Position numbers and translations under genes: made by a program
Part shown: piece by piece, positions 48,100 through 60,649 of the stretch
Position numbering within the stretch: position 1 is the first letter of the stretch
How the letters are laid out: each line of letters starts with the position of its first letter
Notes under the pieces: model-generated
What the model was told of the DNA's origin: nothing
What the model saw: only the letters and a program-made list of their open reading frames with translations
The model's database searches: none
NCBI GenBank assembly: GCA_018389105.1
Contig: JACATO010000059.1
Location: 806,001-870,000, forward strand
Reading direction: 5' to 3'
From: Nautilus pompilius
Taxonomy: Eukaryota > Mollusca > Cephalopoda > Nautilida > Nautilidae
Length of the DNA stretch: 64,000 nucleotides

Positions 48100-48700
48100 T
48101 GGGGGCACCACTTAGTTTGTATGATGTTAGCTCTGATGGTTTTCCTTTTTATATAGGCATACAGAGCTGTCAGGTATGTCAGCTTCCATGTAAACAATCT
48201 CCTAAAATTGCAGGGGTGCCTTTACATGTTTTTCATCATCACAGAGTTGTTCACCAGCATTCAGTGACACATCCTTGCCATCTACAGTAGATCATTGCAT
48301 GTAGCCTCATGCAAATGTGTTAATGTCTGGAAAGGTGACCCTTTATCTAGGAAGCTTGGAATTGTGAGTTTACCAGATTCGAGGTTTCTCTGGATTTTGG
48401 GTCAATGAAAAATGTTATGAATAAACATTTTTATTTACTTGCTAAATAATTGTTCTTGTTTCTGCTTACAAACTAATGTTTGTTGGATGAATATTCTTTA
48501 TTTCAAAATTTGTTCCTTTGTGTTTTTTTTTTTTTGAGATAATAGATTGTGGAGGTACCAACTCCATACTCGTCACTTAGCTTTTTGACTGAGGCTCCAT
48601 TTTCTACCTTCCTCAATAATTCCACTTTTTTTGAAATACCTTCTGCTGTTCATGGGGCTATCAGCTTCCCTTTTTGACATCATTATGGTTTACTGTGGTG
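48100..48700 (-). pseudogene. Internally deleted Tigger/CENP-B-like transposase fragment
   Basis: On the minus strand, 48680-48500 translates (with frame changes) to a CENP-B-type HTH: a KKVELLRKVENGASVKKLSD stretch, then EYGVGTSTIYYLKKKK. This is the standard N-terminal DNA-binding segment of Tigger/jerky transposases (family: KLEVLRRLDxGESVKKLAEEYGVGTSTI). Around 48290-48170, VDGKDVSLNAGEQLCDDEKH is acidic and could be the far C-terminal tail, which would mean that the catalytic core between them is deleted. The HTH is convincing; the tail assignment is tentative. Terminal repeats were not found. Confidence 0.65.
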
Positions 48701-50766
48701 CAGGCAAAAAACCAAATTAAGCAAACAGAGAGCTTTGAGAGCTTGCACAAACAAAGGGCAGGCCTGTACTTATTGTGTTGGTCCAGAATGTCACCAATCA
48801 AAGTGGCGATGTTGAGAAGTAAAAAAAAAAAAAATGGCTGGTTTTTGGAACATTCCAGTTTTGGGAGTTGCTGTATTTGAGAAGGCAGAAGACATGAACA
48901 CTTACTGTAGAAAGTTAAACTAATTCAACAAAATGTTGACAAAATTTTGTTTAAATAAATTGGTGTTGGTAACTATTTTTTAATTGTTTTCTGTAATAGT
49001 TACACATTGATTTTAGAAGAAAGTTGTGTTTAAAAGTGACATGTTCATTTTGGCTTGATGTCACTGTGTGTGTGTGTGTGTACTTGTGTTAAGTGTTGCA
49101 TTTTACAATTTATAAGCACTCGACTGCAGGAAGTAACTTTATAGTTACTTGGTTATTTCATGAGGAAGATTTTGAATCTTCCAGTTTCTTATTGTCATGA
49201 TATATCTACAGTTGTGTCTGTAACTATGATCATAGCCTTCTCTTAGGGTAAAGATACTGAAGCAGATGCTCCTCATTCACTTATTGAAGACATATGACAG
49301 TGGTTGTGATCTTCAGTAGGATTTTCTATGATGTGTACAGTGCAGACCCAAAATAAGTAGGAAGTGGATTTTGACAGACTATTGCTAAATTTCAGGGAGT
49401 TTTTATAGGGTAAAAGCTCCACTTCAGAAATAAATCTCATCTTAAAACTAATTAAAATGTTTTTCTGAATTTTTTTGTTTTTTTTTTCAAAACTTTAATG
49501 CAAAATCTCTATTAATTTCTAGATAAAGAAAAATATAAATTAGTAATTGTATAATGCAGGAAAAAGGAAGTGGGGAAAAATGTATCGTAAAATAAACAGA
49601 AAATTATCTATTCATGTAGTCTCACTGCATTTAAAATCAATAGGAATCTGGTATTTAAATGTTTTCATCTTGACCACTTTTGTACACTATTTACTACTGC
49701 TAGCCACTTATTCATCAGTGCTTTCTTGTTATGATCTCACCTTTCTGACCAGTATAAATATATGGTTTATTTTGTAATCAGCTATTTTTATGCAATGCAT
49801 TAACTACTTTACTATGCTAGCGAAATGGTATCTGTCACGGACTAACATTGAGATTCTCCATACCATTTACCACACACAAAACAAACGACTTACAATTCAC
49901 TAGAACCAGTTTTGCTCTTCTATTTGCCTTAGTAAAATAGATTATTTTAAACATTCAAAACTTGCACATTAACAGTTTTCACTAATGAAAAAAATTTGTC
50001 CTTATTAAGTTTTGGTTCTTTTAAACCCAACACTGGATTGCACCAAGCTTAAAAGTTGCAAGATTATTTTTTAAAATCCTATGATATTTTGTAATTTGTT
50101 CTAATTTAAAGTATGAACACAATCACACATGAAGGAATCCTGTTCTTGTATACAGACATCATGTTTCAGACACAACAGGTGTAACCAAAGCCTTAACATA
50201 GTAGGATGGTTAATAAAAAAAACAAAGATGGATTGTCAAAGTAAATTTAAATTGAATTCTTAATCAGTAAGTTTGAAATGGTGAATATTATCTTTAAGGG
50301 GATGAAGTTGTAGAAGCAGTTTTATTCTTAGTTCACATTTTTACTTCATGTGATTTAATTTGGTTTTAGTTTATATCTCTGGTCCTTTAAGTTGTGAAAC
50401 TTTTTTTCTATGAAAGTTATCTTTTCCCACTCGGACCATTTTTTTTTTTTAAATCTATCATATACACAGTAAAACTAATAATTTCAAAACTGTGTAATTC
50501 TTGATTGACTATTAGACATTTCTTGTAATCTGTATTTTAAAGGAATATTACAAAATTATCAAAAAAAGTCTGCTCCAGAAAGTTTATTAACTTAAAAAAA
50601 AAAATTACAATATCAGTATATTTATATATAACATTTGGTAAGAAAGTAGATAATTATTTTTCAGATCCTGTGTCATGAATTACCAGTTGTTTGGATGATG
50701 TTATCTTGGTTCTATAGGTGGCTTAAAGTTACTTCTTTCCAACAGTAAACTAATTAAGTGGTATCA

Positions 50767-51840
50767 GGTCGTTACAAAAGTTTTGTCAGTTTTTATATTA
50801 TGTTAATTTGTGTTTAATTTTTTTCAAGCTTGTGAAGGTGTATGTGGATAAGTTATATATCATTTTGTAGTGTGTGCTTTGGCATACATTATACAAAACC
50901 TACCTTTTTAGAAATCATTAAATGGATATTTGTTTCAGGGTTCTGAGTGAAGCAGGGACAGAAAAGTCTTTCATGCCATTTTGCTTCACGAGTTCAAACC
51001 AGGCCACAGAGTGAGGCCACTCGTAACATTGAGCAAGTATGGGACGAGGACACAGCAGATGAGTGCACAGTACAACAATGGTTTGCAAAGTTTTGGTCAG
51101 GAGATGTGAGCCTGGAAGATAAGGAATGTAGCGGATGTCGTTCCAGTTGTGATGACGACCGTCTGAAAGCCTCAGTTGAAGCTGGTCCAAGCAAACCACT
51201 GCGAGAAATTGCTAGAGAGCTCGACGTAAGCACCGCAACTGTTTCTCAGCATCTTGACACAATTGGCCAGATGAAAAAGCTTGACAAGTGGGTGCCTCAC
51301 AAGTTTAATGACCAACAACAAAATCGTTGAATGTAGATCTGCTCTCTGCTTGTCATAAGAAACAAAACCTGGCGAAACCATCACAGCAGAAAGATACTGT
51401 CATGAATTAAATGTTCATCAGAAACTCTCCCAACGACAACCGGCATTGGTGAATCGAAGAGACCCAATCCTGCTTCACGATGATGCTTGTCCTCACGTTG
51501 CAAAAGTGACTTCAGAAACTAAACTTGTTGGGGTACCAAGTTCTCCCTCATCAGCCTATTCACCAGACCTTTCTCCCACAAACTACCATCTCTTCAAACA
51601 CCTCGACAGTTTCCTCCATATGAAATCCTTTTCTAACTAAGCAGCAAATGAAACTGCCTTCCAACAGTTTATCAACTCCAGAAATCCAGATTTTTTTCAA
51701 AATGGTATAAATGCGCTTGTAATTTGTTGGCAGAAGTGTATTGATGGTAATGGAACTTAGATTAACAAACTTCACCTTCAGCAACAATATGAAGTCTCAT
51801 CGTTGCGGTAAAAAAACCCGACAAAACTTTTGTAACAACC
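50767..51840 (+). mobile_element. mariner transposon, Hsmar1/SETMAR-like, internally deleted
   Basis: The left end reads GGTCGTTACAAAAGTTTTGT; the right end on the minus strand reads GGTTGTTACAAAAGTTTTGT, one difference in 20. The right flank is TA and the left flank CA, so one TA duplication appears mutated. The element is 1.07 kb instead of the usual 1.3 kb because part of the transposase gene is missing. Confidence 0.9.
50950..51765 (+). pseudogene. Hsmar1-like mariner transposase lacking the first catalytic region
   Basis: The frame opens with a degraded HTH-1 (EATRNIEQVWDEDTADECTV, then QQWFAKFWSGDVSLED) and continues into KPLREIARELDVSTATVSQH, then LDTIGQMKKLDKWVPHKFND (HTH-2 and linker). 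At about 51365 it jumps, through an AAAC junction, from the RNK of the linker to KPGETITAERYC, then PALVNRRDPILLHDDACPHV. About 85 residues, including the CDE-W first catalytic Asp, are missing. The second Asp is present (LLHDD). The third site reads YSPDLSPTNYHLFKHLD, with Asn where active mariners have Asp. The tail is FQQFINSRNPDFFQNGINAL. Stops and frame changes are also present. Confidence 0.88.
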
Positions 51841-52556
51841 TAATAGTATTGTCAACCATGGAAATATAAAAGGGATAAATGCTGATGTTTTTCTAGATAG
51901 ATTACTCCACTGTCTACTGGGGATATCACTACCATATGCTGCATAGGTACTAAAGGTTATCATCAGCTTGCAAACTGTTTAGGTTGTAAAAAGTAGCATT
52001 ACAATTTTAAGCTAAATTTTATAAATTAGTCTTTTGGTAGAATATGGGTTTCATTATAACTGTTTGCTTCTAGAAAAAAGCGAGCTAAACAAATTCATGT
52101 AAATTACTTTTTAGATGAGATAGCTAGCTATATTTGAGAATATCCAGAAGTTTTGAAATGATATGACACATGAACTCTGTACAACACAATTTTATCTTGT
52201 CAGATTTTGTGAAGGGTCACAGAGTGAACTATTTTAACCAGAGTTTTTTCCAGATGTTATTAAAAACATTTGGATATTAAATATATAAAGGAGTTTGTTT
52301 AAACTGAATTAAAATGTAAGAACAAGAATAAATTATTGAGTAGGTACAACAAAGACAATTTAGTTTGAATAATCACTGATGTGTGTTTAGTCTATTGCCC
52401 TTGTATTTAACACTACAGCAGACAAAGATGGTATATTTAGGGTACCAACCCACTACCAGGTTACATAAATAAACCTGTGAAATTTCTCTTTAAATTTGTT
52501 TAATCAACAATCCTATCAATTGATGATGTGTGGCTTTTTCTTCTTTGTCATTGTAG

Positions 52557-52634
52557 CATGGATGGAGCTGACCTCTGCTTTGAAATTGTTAAAAGAGCAA
52601 CTGAGGGTTATGTGTACAGTGAAGCAGTTGCTAG
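52557..52634 (+). CDS. CASK: CASK kinase-domain exon (alpha-D region), internal
   Basis: This small exon of 78 bases is bounded by AG at 52555-52556 and GTAAC from 52635. With the carried-over TA it reads [19 protein letters not shown], then VYSEAVA, and ends with AG, the first two bases of a Ser codon. [14 protein letters not shown] is diagnostic of CASK, where it forms the alpha-D helix after the hinge; VYSEAVA begins alpha-E. The reading frame is intact and agrees in phase with the exons on either side. The only other CaMK-like reading would be another CaMK family member, but the exact MDGADLCFE string argues for CASK. Confidence 0.95.
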
Positions 52635-53737
52635 GTAACTATAATTTGTGTAAAGAATTTAATGAATAACATTCTCAACTTTATTTCATGATTTAGTGAT
52701 GATTGTATGCTTGGCTGTGTAAGAGTTAAGTTTCTACAGAAAACAAAACAAAACAAAATTAATATTGAAAAAAAGGAGAGAATTGACTTGGATTGAAAGC
52801 TCTTTCATTACTGAAGAACATTGATATAAATACAGTGCTTTTGTTTGCATTTCTTTGGACCCTGCTAACTTGAATTTTTTTCCCTTTGAGGAATATTATT
52901 GATTGATATAAGCTGACCATTGAAAAAGTACTCCAGTAAAGTTGTTGCTGATAAGGGAAGGCACAGATAGGGTCTTCAGTAAATTGTATTATCTTGTAGA
53001 AGATTGTTGTTTCGCTAGCCTTATTGCTGTCCTTTTCATGCAACAACATACACCTGAAAATAAACAACTCCTTTCTCTTATCTGGACTGCCCTAATTTAA
53101 AGTCAGTCTGGTTTTCACCAGGTTTTTAAAAAATGTATTTGACACAATTTGTCTATAAACTTTGAAACCCTGAAGATGACTGATTTGCAGAATTTTATTT
53201 TTGAGAGGCTGATCAGGTGAGGCTTAGATCATCACCAGAAGAACCACACTAACCATAATGCACCTGGCCAACATCCCTGTGTCTGTATTACATTAGCTAC
53301 AGTTTTGTAAAAAGCCAGCAGATAAATTTTTCACTTCAGTTCAGAGTCTTTGCACATTCTGAGGGGGATACTAACTCTGATTGCATTCTCCCTGGTGGCT
53401 TTGTTACTTCAAAGAATTAAAAAAGCATGAAACATATTAACAATATATAAAAGGTTAAACCTATATGCACAAAGTGAAATTATTTGCTTATGGGTTTGAT
53501 ATTTTATTTCTTTTTGTTTATTGTATTTATAATTATTATGAAAATTTCTTAAGACATTTTCAAGATACAGAAGCTCTTCAAGGTTTCCTTGTTCTAGATT
53601 TACAGGAAATCTGTGGAATTTCATATGAGAAAAAGTATCAAAACATGAAAATCATTGTTATGAGCAGTAAATTGAACAAGTGGGGATGTGTCTTGATGAG
53701 ATCCTAAACTAATTCTACTTTCATTTTAATTTTTCAG
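52635..53737 (+). other. CASK intron, 1.1 kb
   Basis: GT-AG intron, AT-rich. Nothing recognised in it. Confidence 0.7.
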
Positions 53738-53911
53738 TCATTATGTGCGTCAGATTTTGGAAGCATTAAGGTATTGCCATGCTAATGATATAATTCATCG
53801 AGATTTGAAACCTCACTGTGTCCTTATCATCCAAAGAGAACTCTCCACCAATCAAGTTGGGTGGATTTGGTGTGGCTATCCAGATTCCAGAATCAGGCAA
53901 AATTTCTGGAG
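53738..53911 (+). CDS. CASK: CASK kinase-domain exon (catalytic and GFG loops), contains a 2-base frameshift
   Basis: The acceptor AG is at 53736-53737 and the donor GT at 53912-53913. The first part reads [19 protein letters not shown], then [11 protein letters not shown]. At 53826 one Leu codon is represented by a single base, after which the conserved sequence resumes one frame over as [18 protein letters not shown], then [10 protein letters not shown]. The exon is 174 bases where 176 would keep phase. Family hallmarks are present: HRD, Cys (PHC) where ordinary kinases have the metal-binding Asn, and GFG instead of DFG. In mammalian CASK these go with weak, Mg2+-independent kinase activity. 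Read literally, the frame runs out of the gene and stops at 60688-60690 in the last exon seen. The cause may be an assembly indel (a short T run is involved) or a real lesion. Identity is secure; intactness is not. Confidence 0.92.
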
Positions 53912-56900
53912 GTACCGTACCATAATTATTTTGTAAGGTTTTGTTGTGAGTAAGACCAAACTAAATTCTAGCCAATTGGAATGTTAGAGATTCTTAACTA
54001 GTATATTTGATTGGCAGAAATTTAGTATCTCTTTCCTTTTAGTCTATGAATTCTACACACAGCAGTTCTCTTATACTATACAATTTTAAGTTTAACTTGA
54101 GTTTCACTATATTATTTACATAGCTGAATATTTTGCAAATTTCTTTCAACATTAAATGTTGTTTTAAACAAAAGCAAAGTTTGTAATTGTTTTAAAAGTA
54201 ATAATTTGAATTTTATTACTGTTATCTTTCCATATACACTCCTCCACAGGCAGACCCTAGAAATGACATGATATATTTTAACAAAAAAATTGGGAAAGTC
54301 GGCAAAAGATTTTGTGACAAATATTCTGAAACTACATATAATATGGTTTTGAGCTAAAAAAAATATTTACATAAATTTTCAGTCATTTCTGGATGTTTCT
54401 GGTATTCCAAATAATATAATGTGCCCTGAGAGTGATAGACCCACACTTAAGAAGTTATCCATTATTGGTGGAAATGTGGAGGAGATTAGGAAACACATTT
54501 CTGTTAAATTTGTATGATGACAGCATCATCAGGTATTTGGAAAATCTTGAACTTCCACCCTGATCAAAATCCTGCATTTGCCAGGTGTAAGTTCATTTGA
54601 AAGGTGGGGATATATAGCTTTAGCTACAGCTCTACAAACAGTTTTTTTTATAGTTTTTATTTTTAACTTAGTCTGTCAATTAAATTTAACTATTATAGAT
54701 TACAAGCCAAACATCACAGAGGGATGGTGTGATCCTAGTATAGGGAATTAGATTCTGTATTTTGTGTATTCTGTATCTGAAATTTAGGTCCACACATTAA
54801 TTAGTACATAATTTCTTCTTTCCTTTCTGTCAGTAACAAGGAAGTAAATTATTAAAAAAAATATTCAGTTTAAATGCCGGAAACAAAGCCAGATATTTAA
54901 GTATACATGTAATAGGTGTTGAAATAAAGTAAATAAAATGAAAGCTTTTATAGAGAATTTATGGGCAGATTACAAAAAAGCGAGTAGTTTACTCAAGCAT
55001 TCATTATTCAGTATAATAATTATAAACCTAACAAGCAAATTCCTTTCTATTTTAGCTAATGATAACTGATTGTATGTATTATTGAAACATATACATAGAA
55101 AAATCAGACTGAAAATTAAACTGAACTCAGTATTTTTCAAGCAGCAAAGTTCCACAAAGGGAAGCAATTAGGTTCTAGAGAATCATCATGAGAATATATG
55201 GCTAAAAGCAGCACATTTACAGAGTATTTAGCATATCTAAAATTGTTTCATTTGTTGATAAATTTTGTGCATTTATAAGAGCATATAAGGTTTAAAAAAA
55301 AGCTGGAAAGTAGGATAGCAGAAATATGTTGAAAATGTTTGAAGTTGTCAGTTACCGGAACATAAGAGAAAACAAAAAATTCTCTCAGTAAATTCTTGTT
55401 GATTTTGATTTAGGGAGCTTATTGGGTTTCACTGCATAAGTAAAAGCACAACCAAAAAATATCTCTGGTTAATTAAGTCTAAAGAAAGGAGCTGATACAG
55501 TATAATTAAAAGAAATGTTTTGCCACAGGTATTAAGTAAAAAGATGACTTACTGTATACATTGTAAATCTTTTAAATAAACATTTAATTTGCACAATTGA
55601 AAGAGAAGAGAATATGCAGGTGAAATTTTAGGATGTAATGGAAGTGGTGCTGACACATAAAAATGACGGTTTGGCCTGCATTGGTATCTTTTCTTTTCCC
55701 TTTCTGTCTAATGGAATCAAAAGAGTTCCCAGAATACCATGCGAAATTCCATGGTCAGTCATAATTGTGAAACAATGATTTGAGGTTGAGAGTAAAATAT
55801 CTCACCACTTTTAGTATGTAGAAAGATGCATTTGTTTCAGTTTTTTTTTGGCTTCTGTAATTGATAAGTTGGTGGATGGAGACTTTATCTTGGCTGAAAG
55901 GCCTCATATTTCAAGAGACTTTGAAGATTCTACACATTTTTGTATTTAATTTGAATGGAAATCCAATTGATCTGTACTGATTTCACTTAGCTCTGAAGTT
56001 AATATCTCTTTCAAAAATAAACAAACCTATAACATTTAAAGTTTATCTTTGGATTTTATCTTTTTTGATTTTGATTTAAATTGCTTTTTTGATTACAGAG
56101 GAGAGAATATTATACGAATTGGAATTATTGTTTGATTTAAGGTCTGATGTTGTTGGTAAGATCGCTGTTAGTAGTTTGGCTTTGGGAATGGGAAGCAGCT
56201 AACAAAAATTGTACATGCTTATGCTTACTCACCTGTGTGGAAAGCTCTTCAGTTAAACATCATTCATGGAGGATCAGTTGCCTAGTTACTCTCTAATCTT
56301 GTTTATCTAGATAGTTTTTGACTATTTCCACAGTTTTATTGGACAAAAGGAAGCAAACATCTCTTTTCTTAATGCAACTAATAAACAACAGCAACACTGG
56401 GATGACACCTATTTAAAGTTTTTGTAATATAAATAATTTGGTTATGACAGTTGGTGAATTTGAAATTATAATTTAAGTGAACTTAGCTAAACTGACTGGC
56501 AGACTTTTACTTATTTATGTTTTAGAATTGACTTTTCTGCCATTTTCATCACGTGCGGGTGGCCAGGTTACTAATAATGGTGCATAGTAAACAAGTCTGA
56601 TTTCCAATGAAGAAAAGTCACTTTACGTGAACAATGAAGAGTGTTTCCTGTTAAAGGAAAATGAAATGGAGACAACAGGATAAAATTCTGTGGGATTATT
56701 ACGATTTTGTAGCATGAATTTTTAAATGCATTTTTCCAGTTTTTCACAGAGGTTGCAGGCCATTAAAAGTTTCTGCTTGCACCAAAAAATATTTTAAGGC
56801 CAGATAATCAAGGCTGAAGTGTGTTAAGTATTCTGTATATGTTGTTTTGTTTTTAAATATTTTTATTTGAAAATCAAATTTCATACCAAAAGCTACATAA

Positions 56901-59727
56901 AATAAATAAGGATCTTTAGTAAAAGCATCTAATTTTGAGATTACTGATAAATAATTATCAAAGGAGCATTAATTCTTGTGAATCTATTATTTCTTTTAAA
57001 TATAAGAACAAGAGATAAAATGATGGGTGGTTAGGTGGTGAGCCACGCATGATGGTTGGCCAGCTTTCAGTGATGTAGGTAGACTGAGGTTGTGCCCATG
57101 CATAAGATATAGAAGCTCAATGCAAATTAAAAAGGATTATATTAAACACTTCTGTAGCCCAGGAAGCTGCTAGTGTATATTGTTTCTGGAGTAACAGGAT
57201 TCTTTTACATAATAGCAATTTTATTTCTTTTATAAAACTGAATTTTTGTACAAGAAAGAGATGATAATGCAGTTTTTTTTTCCCATTTTTATTTAGCATT
57301 TACTAGTGAGGAACATCCACAGCTTTCGAATGGATAAAATTTATTGCCAGGGTTGGAATAATGAGTATTTTATGTTTACCTAGGAACAGAAAATATCTAT
57401 ATGTATGTAGATTTTTCTCTTTTTTAAATTTGTAATAAAATTTTGTTCTGATGTTTTACACAGGATATTTAGAAATAGATTGAAACATTTTATCCTATTT
57501 ATTATTATTTTCTTTTTTAGTTTCACGGATCTGCTATGATTTTAATCTATTGACAAGTAACTGGTAAAAGGAATACACTGGGTTTCTAGCTGATACTAGA
57601 TCTGTTTTAAAATGGCGCTGTTCATCTGAAAATGGAGTTTTAAATTTATTCTTTGGACAGAGATGTTAACAAGTTTCTCTTTACAGTAAAATTTATTGAC
57701 AGATCATACATGGCAGTAAGACCATTTATGATTCTCATTCTCTCGACACTTAAATCTGTTTTTGACATTTTCATTCCCAGACAATAGACTTTGTAAATAT
57801 TTTAGATGTTAATGCTAATTTGGTGTTGATGGTCACTATCCATTTGCTAATGAGATATTTTCGAATTTCCATTTGATATAAATACAAATCCTCTGTTGAT
57901 CTTCTGATAAAATGCTCTTTGGGAATTGAGCATTCTTCACCTATAGTACCAATTATTTCTAATTTGAAATGTCAAACATTTATGAAAAAATTGATGTTTG
58001 TGCAGTTATGGCAGTACTGTCAATCTTGAGGGGTAATAGGGTTATTGAGGATGAAATTGTTTCATATTTGCCAGATAGCAAAGAAGTGGCTCTCCTTCCC
58101 ATAATTTAGATAATGCCTTCTAAAACTATTTTATCTTTTTATCTCTTTGATCTTTGGTGGTGATCTGCTATGATGTTAACAGATGGATGAAAAATTAAGT
58201 TTAGGTATTTTCTTAAGATCAGTATAATATAATTATCTACTGCATCTTGTAGTTGTAGCGCTCTTGTGGTGGAGGTAGGTGAAGATAACTCATTAATTGC
58301 AAATGCTTCATTTTTAACATACTTTCTTTAAGGTTTTTTCCTTTGGTATATTTATTGTGATGAATAGGGTTACTAAATTTAGAGAAAAAATATACCGGTG
58401 TGCCATAAATCTAAAAATACGCGAAAAGAGGCCATAAAAAATTTTGCTAAATGTTTTCATTGGGCTTTAGATCAGTTCATTTAGATCAGCTTTCCATGGT
58501 ATGCTTTGAAATTTTCCATTGTAAGGTGATGTGTGTTTCTTAAATATAACTACCCACAATACTCTGTGAATTCAAGGTGAATGAACCAGATTTTTTCATT
58601 TTCTGTTTGTATCAAAATACTGCTTGCCAGACATTTTAGAGAAAGGTAGGAAATTATTGTGTTTATGTAACTGCTAACTATTTGAAACTTTTTGTTTGCA
58701 TAAATTGAAATTTTTATTAAAGAATTAAAAGGAAGAAAAAAAAATACATTGTGCATGCTACTTATCAGGAGATTAGTCTGTTGAATAAAAATGTAACTTC
58801 ACCAGGAAGAAAAACATTTTGAATTCTGATCTGTCTTCACTCTGAATGAATGGTTGCAATGTAATCTGATACACAAGGAACTTTGATAAGGAAATCATAT
58901 GAAAATTTGTAAATTATATTTTTTAAAAAAATTCTAAAAAAAAAAAATGTAAATTGAGTTTACTTGATATAGCTTAAAGATTAACAGGACTTAAAAGTTC
59001 AGACTTTTTAAAATTTACACTGGTTTGGAGGAATGATATGTTTGATTGCATAAACTAGACAGTCTACCATTTCCTATCACTTTATTATTAGTCATTAGAC
59101 TAACTAATGAACTTATATCGTAGAACTTTTCCTGTTTTTTTCCACCAGGGCTAGCAACTGTTTTGTTGTGCCATGATGTTAAGTTGCAGTAAAACACCTA
59201 TTACAAATTAGTATCATTGCACACTGGAATAGTTATTTTCAGGATCAAGCTTTCGGGAAGACAACAGGAAAATATCTCAGAAATGGAGGTTCTCTAGTTA
59301 GTTGGATTACTAATAAGGTGATGGAAGATGCTTGAAGTGACACTCTACTTTCTATTCTTATTTTGTTTAATAGCTGAACTGTTCATTTTCATAGAATTTT
59401 GACCATAACATTGTTTGAGCCAAGATCAGTTAATTAGTTGTAACAATGCAGCTCAAAGAAAAAAAAAAGATGCTTTTCTCAGGCATAGGGATACAGATGT
59501 CTATCTTGATTTTGGATTTGTTACATGATATGATGTTGATTTGTCAGAGTTAGTTGAAGACTGTGGGTCTAGGTATGAGTTGTGATGACTTTTCAATAAA
59601 TTCTTATCTCTTCATTCTCCTAATGTATATGGATGGAGACAATAGTAGTGAGCATTGGTTATCTTTCACTTTTCATTTTAGTTGTGAGTAAATAGTTTAT
59701 TTCACTGTAACTCATTTCCATTTCCAG
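53912..59727 (+). other. CASK intron, 5.8 kb
   Basis: GT-AG intron between the catalytic-loop exon and the activation-segment exon. I see no transposon ORF, terminal repeat or RNA gene. Simple A and T runs occur (for example 58922-58946). Confidence 0.65.
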
Positions 59728-59903
59728 GTCGAATAGGGACACCTCACTTCATGGCCCCAGAAGTGGTCAGCAGGGAGCTATATGGGAAGCCTGTGGATGT
59801 ATGGGGATGTGGAGTTCTGTTGTTTATACTGCTTGGTGGCTATCCACCATTTTATGGAACAAAAGACAGACTTTTCGAGATGATTACGAAAGGAATTTAC
59901 CAT
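59728..59903 (+). CDS. CASK: CASK kinase-domain exon (activation segment to alpha-G), internal
   Basis: The acceptor AG is at 59726-59727 after a T/C-rich tract, and the donor GTAAGT starts at 59904. The first two bases complete a Gly codon. The translation is [13 protein letters not shown], then [17 protein letters not shown], then [20 protein letters not shown] and [11 protein letters not shown] closes the activation segment, and the Asp of DVWGCG is the alpha-F anchor. The length is 176 bases and it ends in phase 0. Compared with remembered CASK sequences it has a few unusual residues (SRELYG for the usual xREPYG, LGGYPP for LSGxLP), but the frame is open throughout. Confidence 0.94.
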
Positions 59904-60649
59904 GTAAGTAATACAGCAATGGATTTTCAAAGTTGGATTGAGTGCAACTTGTTCCTACAGTTTTATTTTATTCATTTTGTACTAGTAAGAAAAGAATTAA
60001 ATGGTAACTTTTGGATTAGTGTATCAGCAAGAAAATCACAGAAAAAATAATTTATGCAAAAACTGGATTGGAAGGCTGCTTCCTGAATTGGTGGTAAACT
60101 AAATTCCACATATCTCTAGCTGCAAAATTCTACTAAAAAATCCCTTTGATGTGTTTAACATAGTCTACTATACAGTATATTTATTACTATTGTAAAACAC
60201 CAGCAACTCATTGTGTGCAGCTTTGGGCCAGGGGTGGGGTAAAACAAGGAATTATTTTTCTGTGTACAGTGCAAAAATGCTCAAAAGTATGAGCTCTGCT
60301 GGTGTTGCTCATCATTAACTTTCAAATCACAGCATTGCTGCTCTGTTTTATTACCTTATATCAAAATCTCTAAAAATGGCTGAAATGCCTATTTAATGAG
60401 TTTGATTTGGTGCAATAATTTACTGGTTATTAGCTTTCACACTGGTTGATTTTTCTGAAACATCGGTGTCCAGACTAATAAAGTGGATATCATACGTGTA
60501 ATTATATAGCTGCAATTTCTCTCTAAGATATCAGCTGAGTCCTGATATCTCTAACCTCGATCACCATAATAAGGCATAATTAGTACATTTGCTCTTTTTC
60601 TGTTTTGACCAAAACAATAGATTTGGTGTTTGTGTTGTTGTTGCTATAG
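59904..60649 (+). other. CASK intron, 0.75 kb
   Basis: GT-AG intron, the smallest between exons in this window; nothing recognised in it. Confidence 0.7.

Larger units (their letters stand above)
41211..52556 (+). other. CASK intron, 11.3 kb, transposon-rich
   Basis: GT-AG intron between the alpha-C and alpha-D exons. It contains a Tc1-like remnant, a 107-bp tandem duplication, a Tigger fragment and a deleted mariner, listed separately. The stretches 42700-46390, 46610-48090, 48890-50760 and 51845-52550 hold nothing I recognise beyond homopolymer runs (for example T16 near 45208 and A14 near 48820) and a (TG)n run at 49068-49081. Confidence 0.7.

Noticed and set aside
53500-53707. Open frame just upstream of the catalytic-loop exon
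   Set aside because: Lies in the intron between two phase-compatible CASK exons and has no kinase similarity.
59751-60050. 99-codon open frame starting at the Met of MAPEVV
   Set aside because: It is the CASK activation-segment exon read through its donor site into the intron; the true exon ends at 59903.
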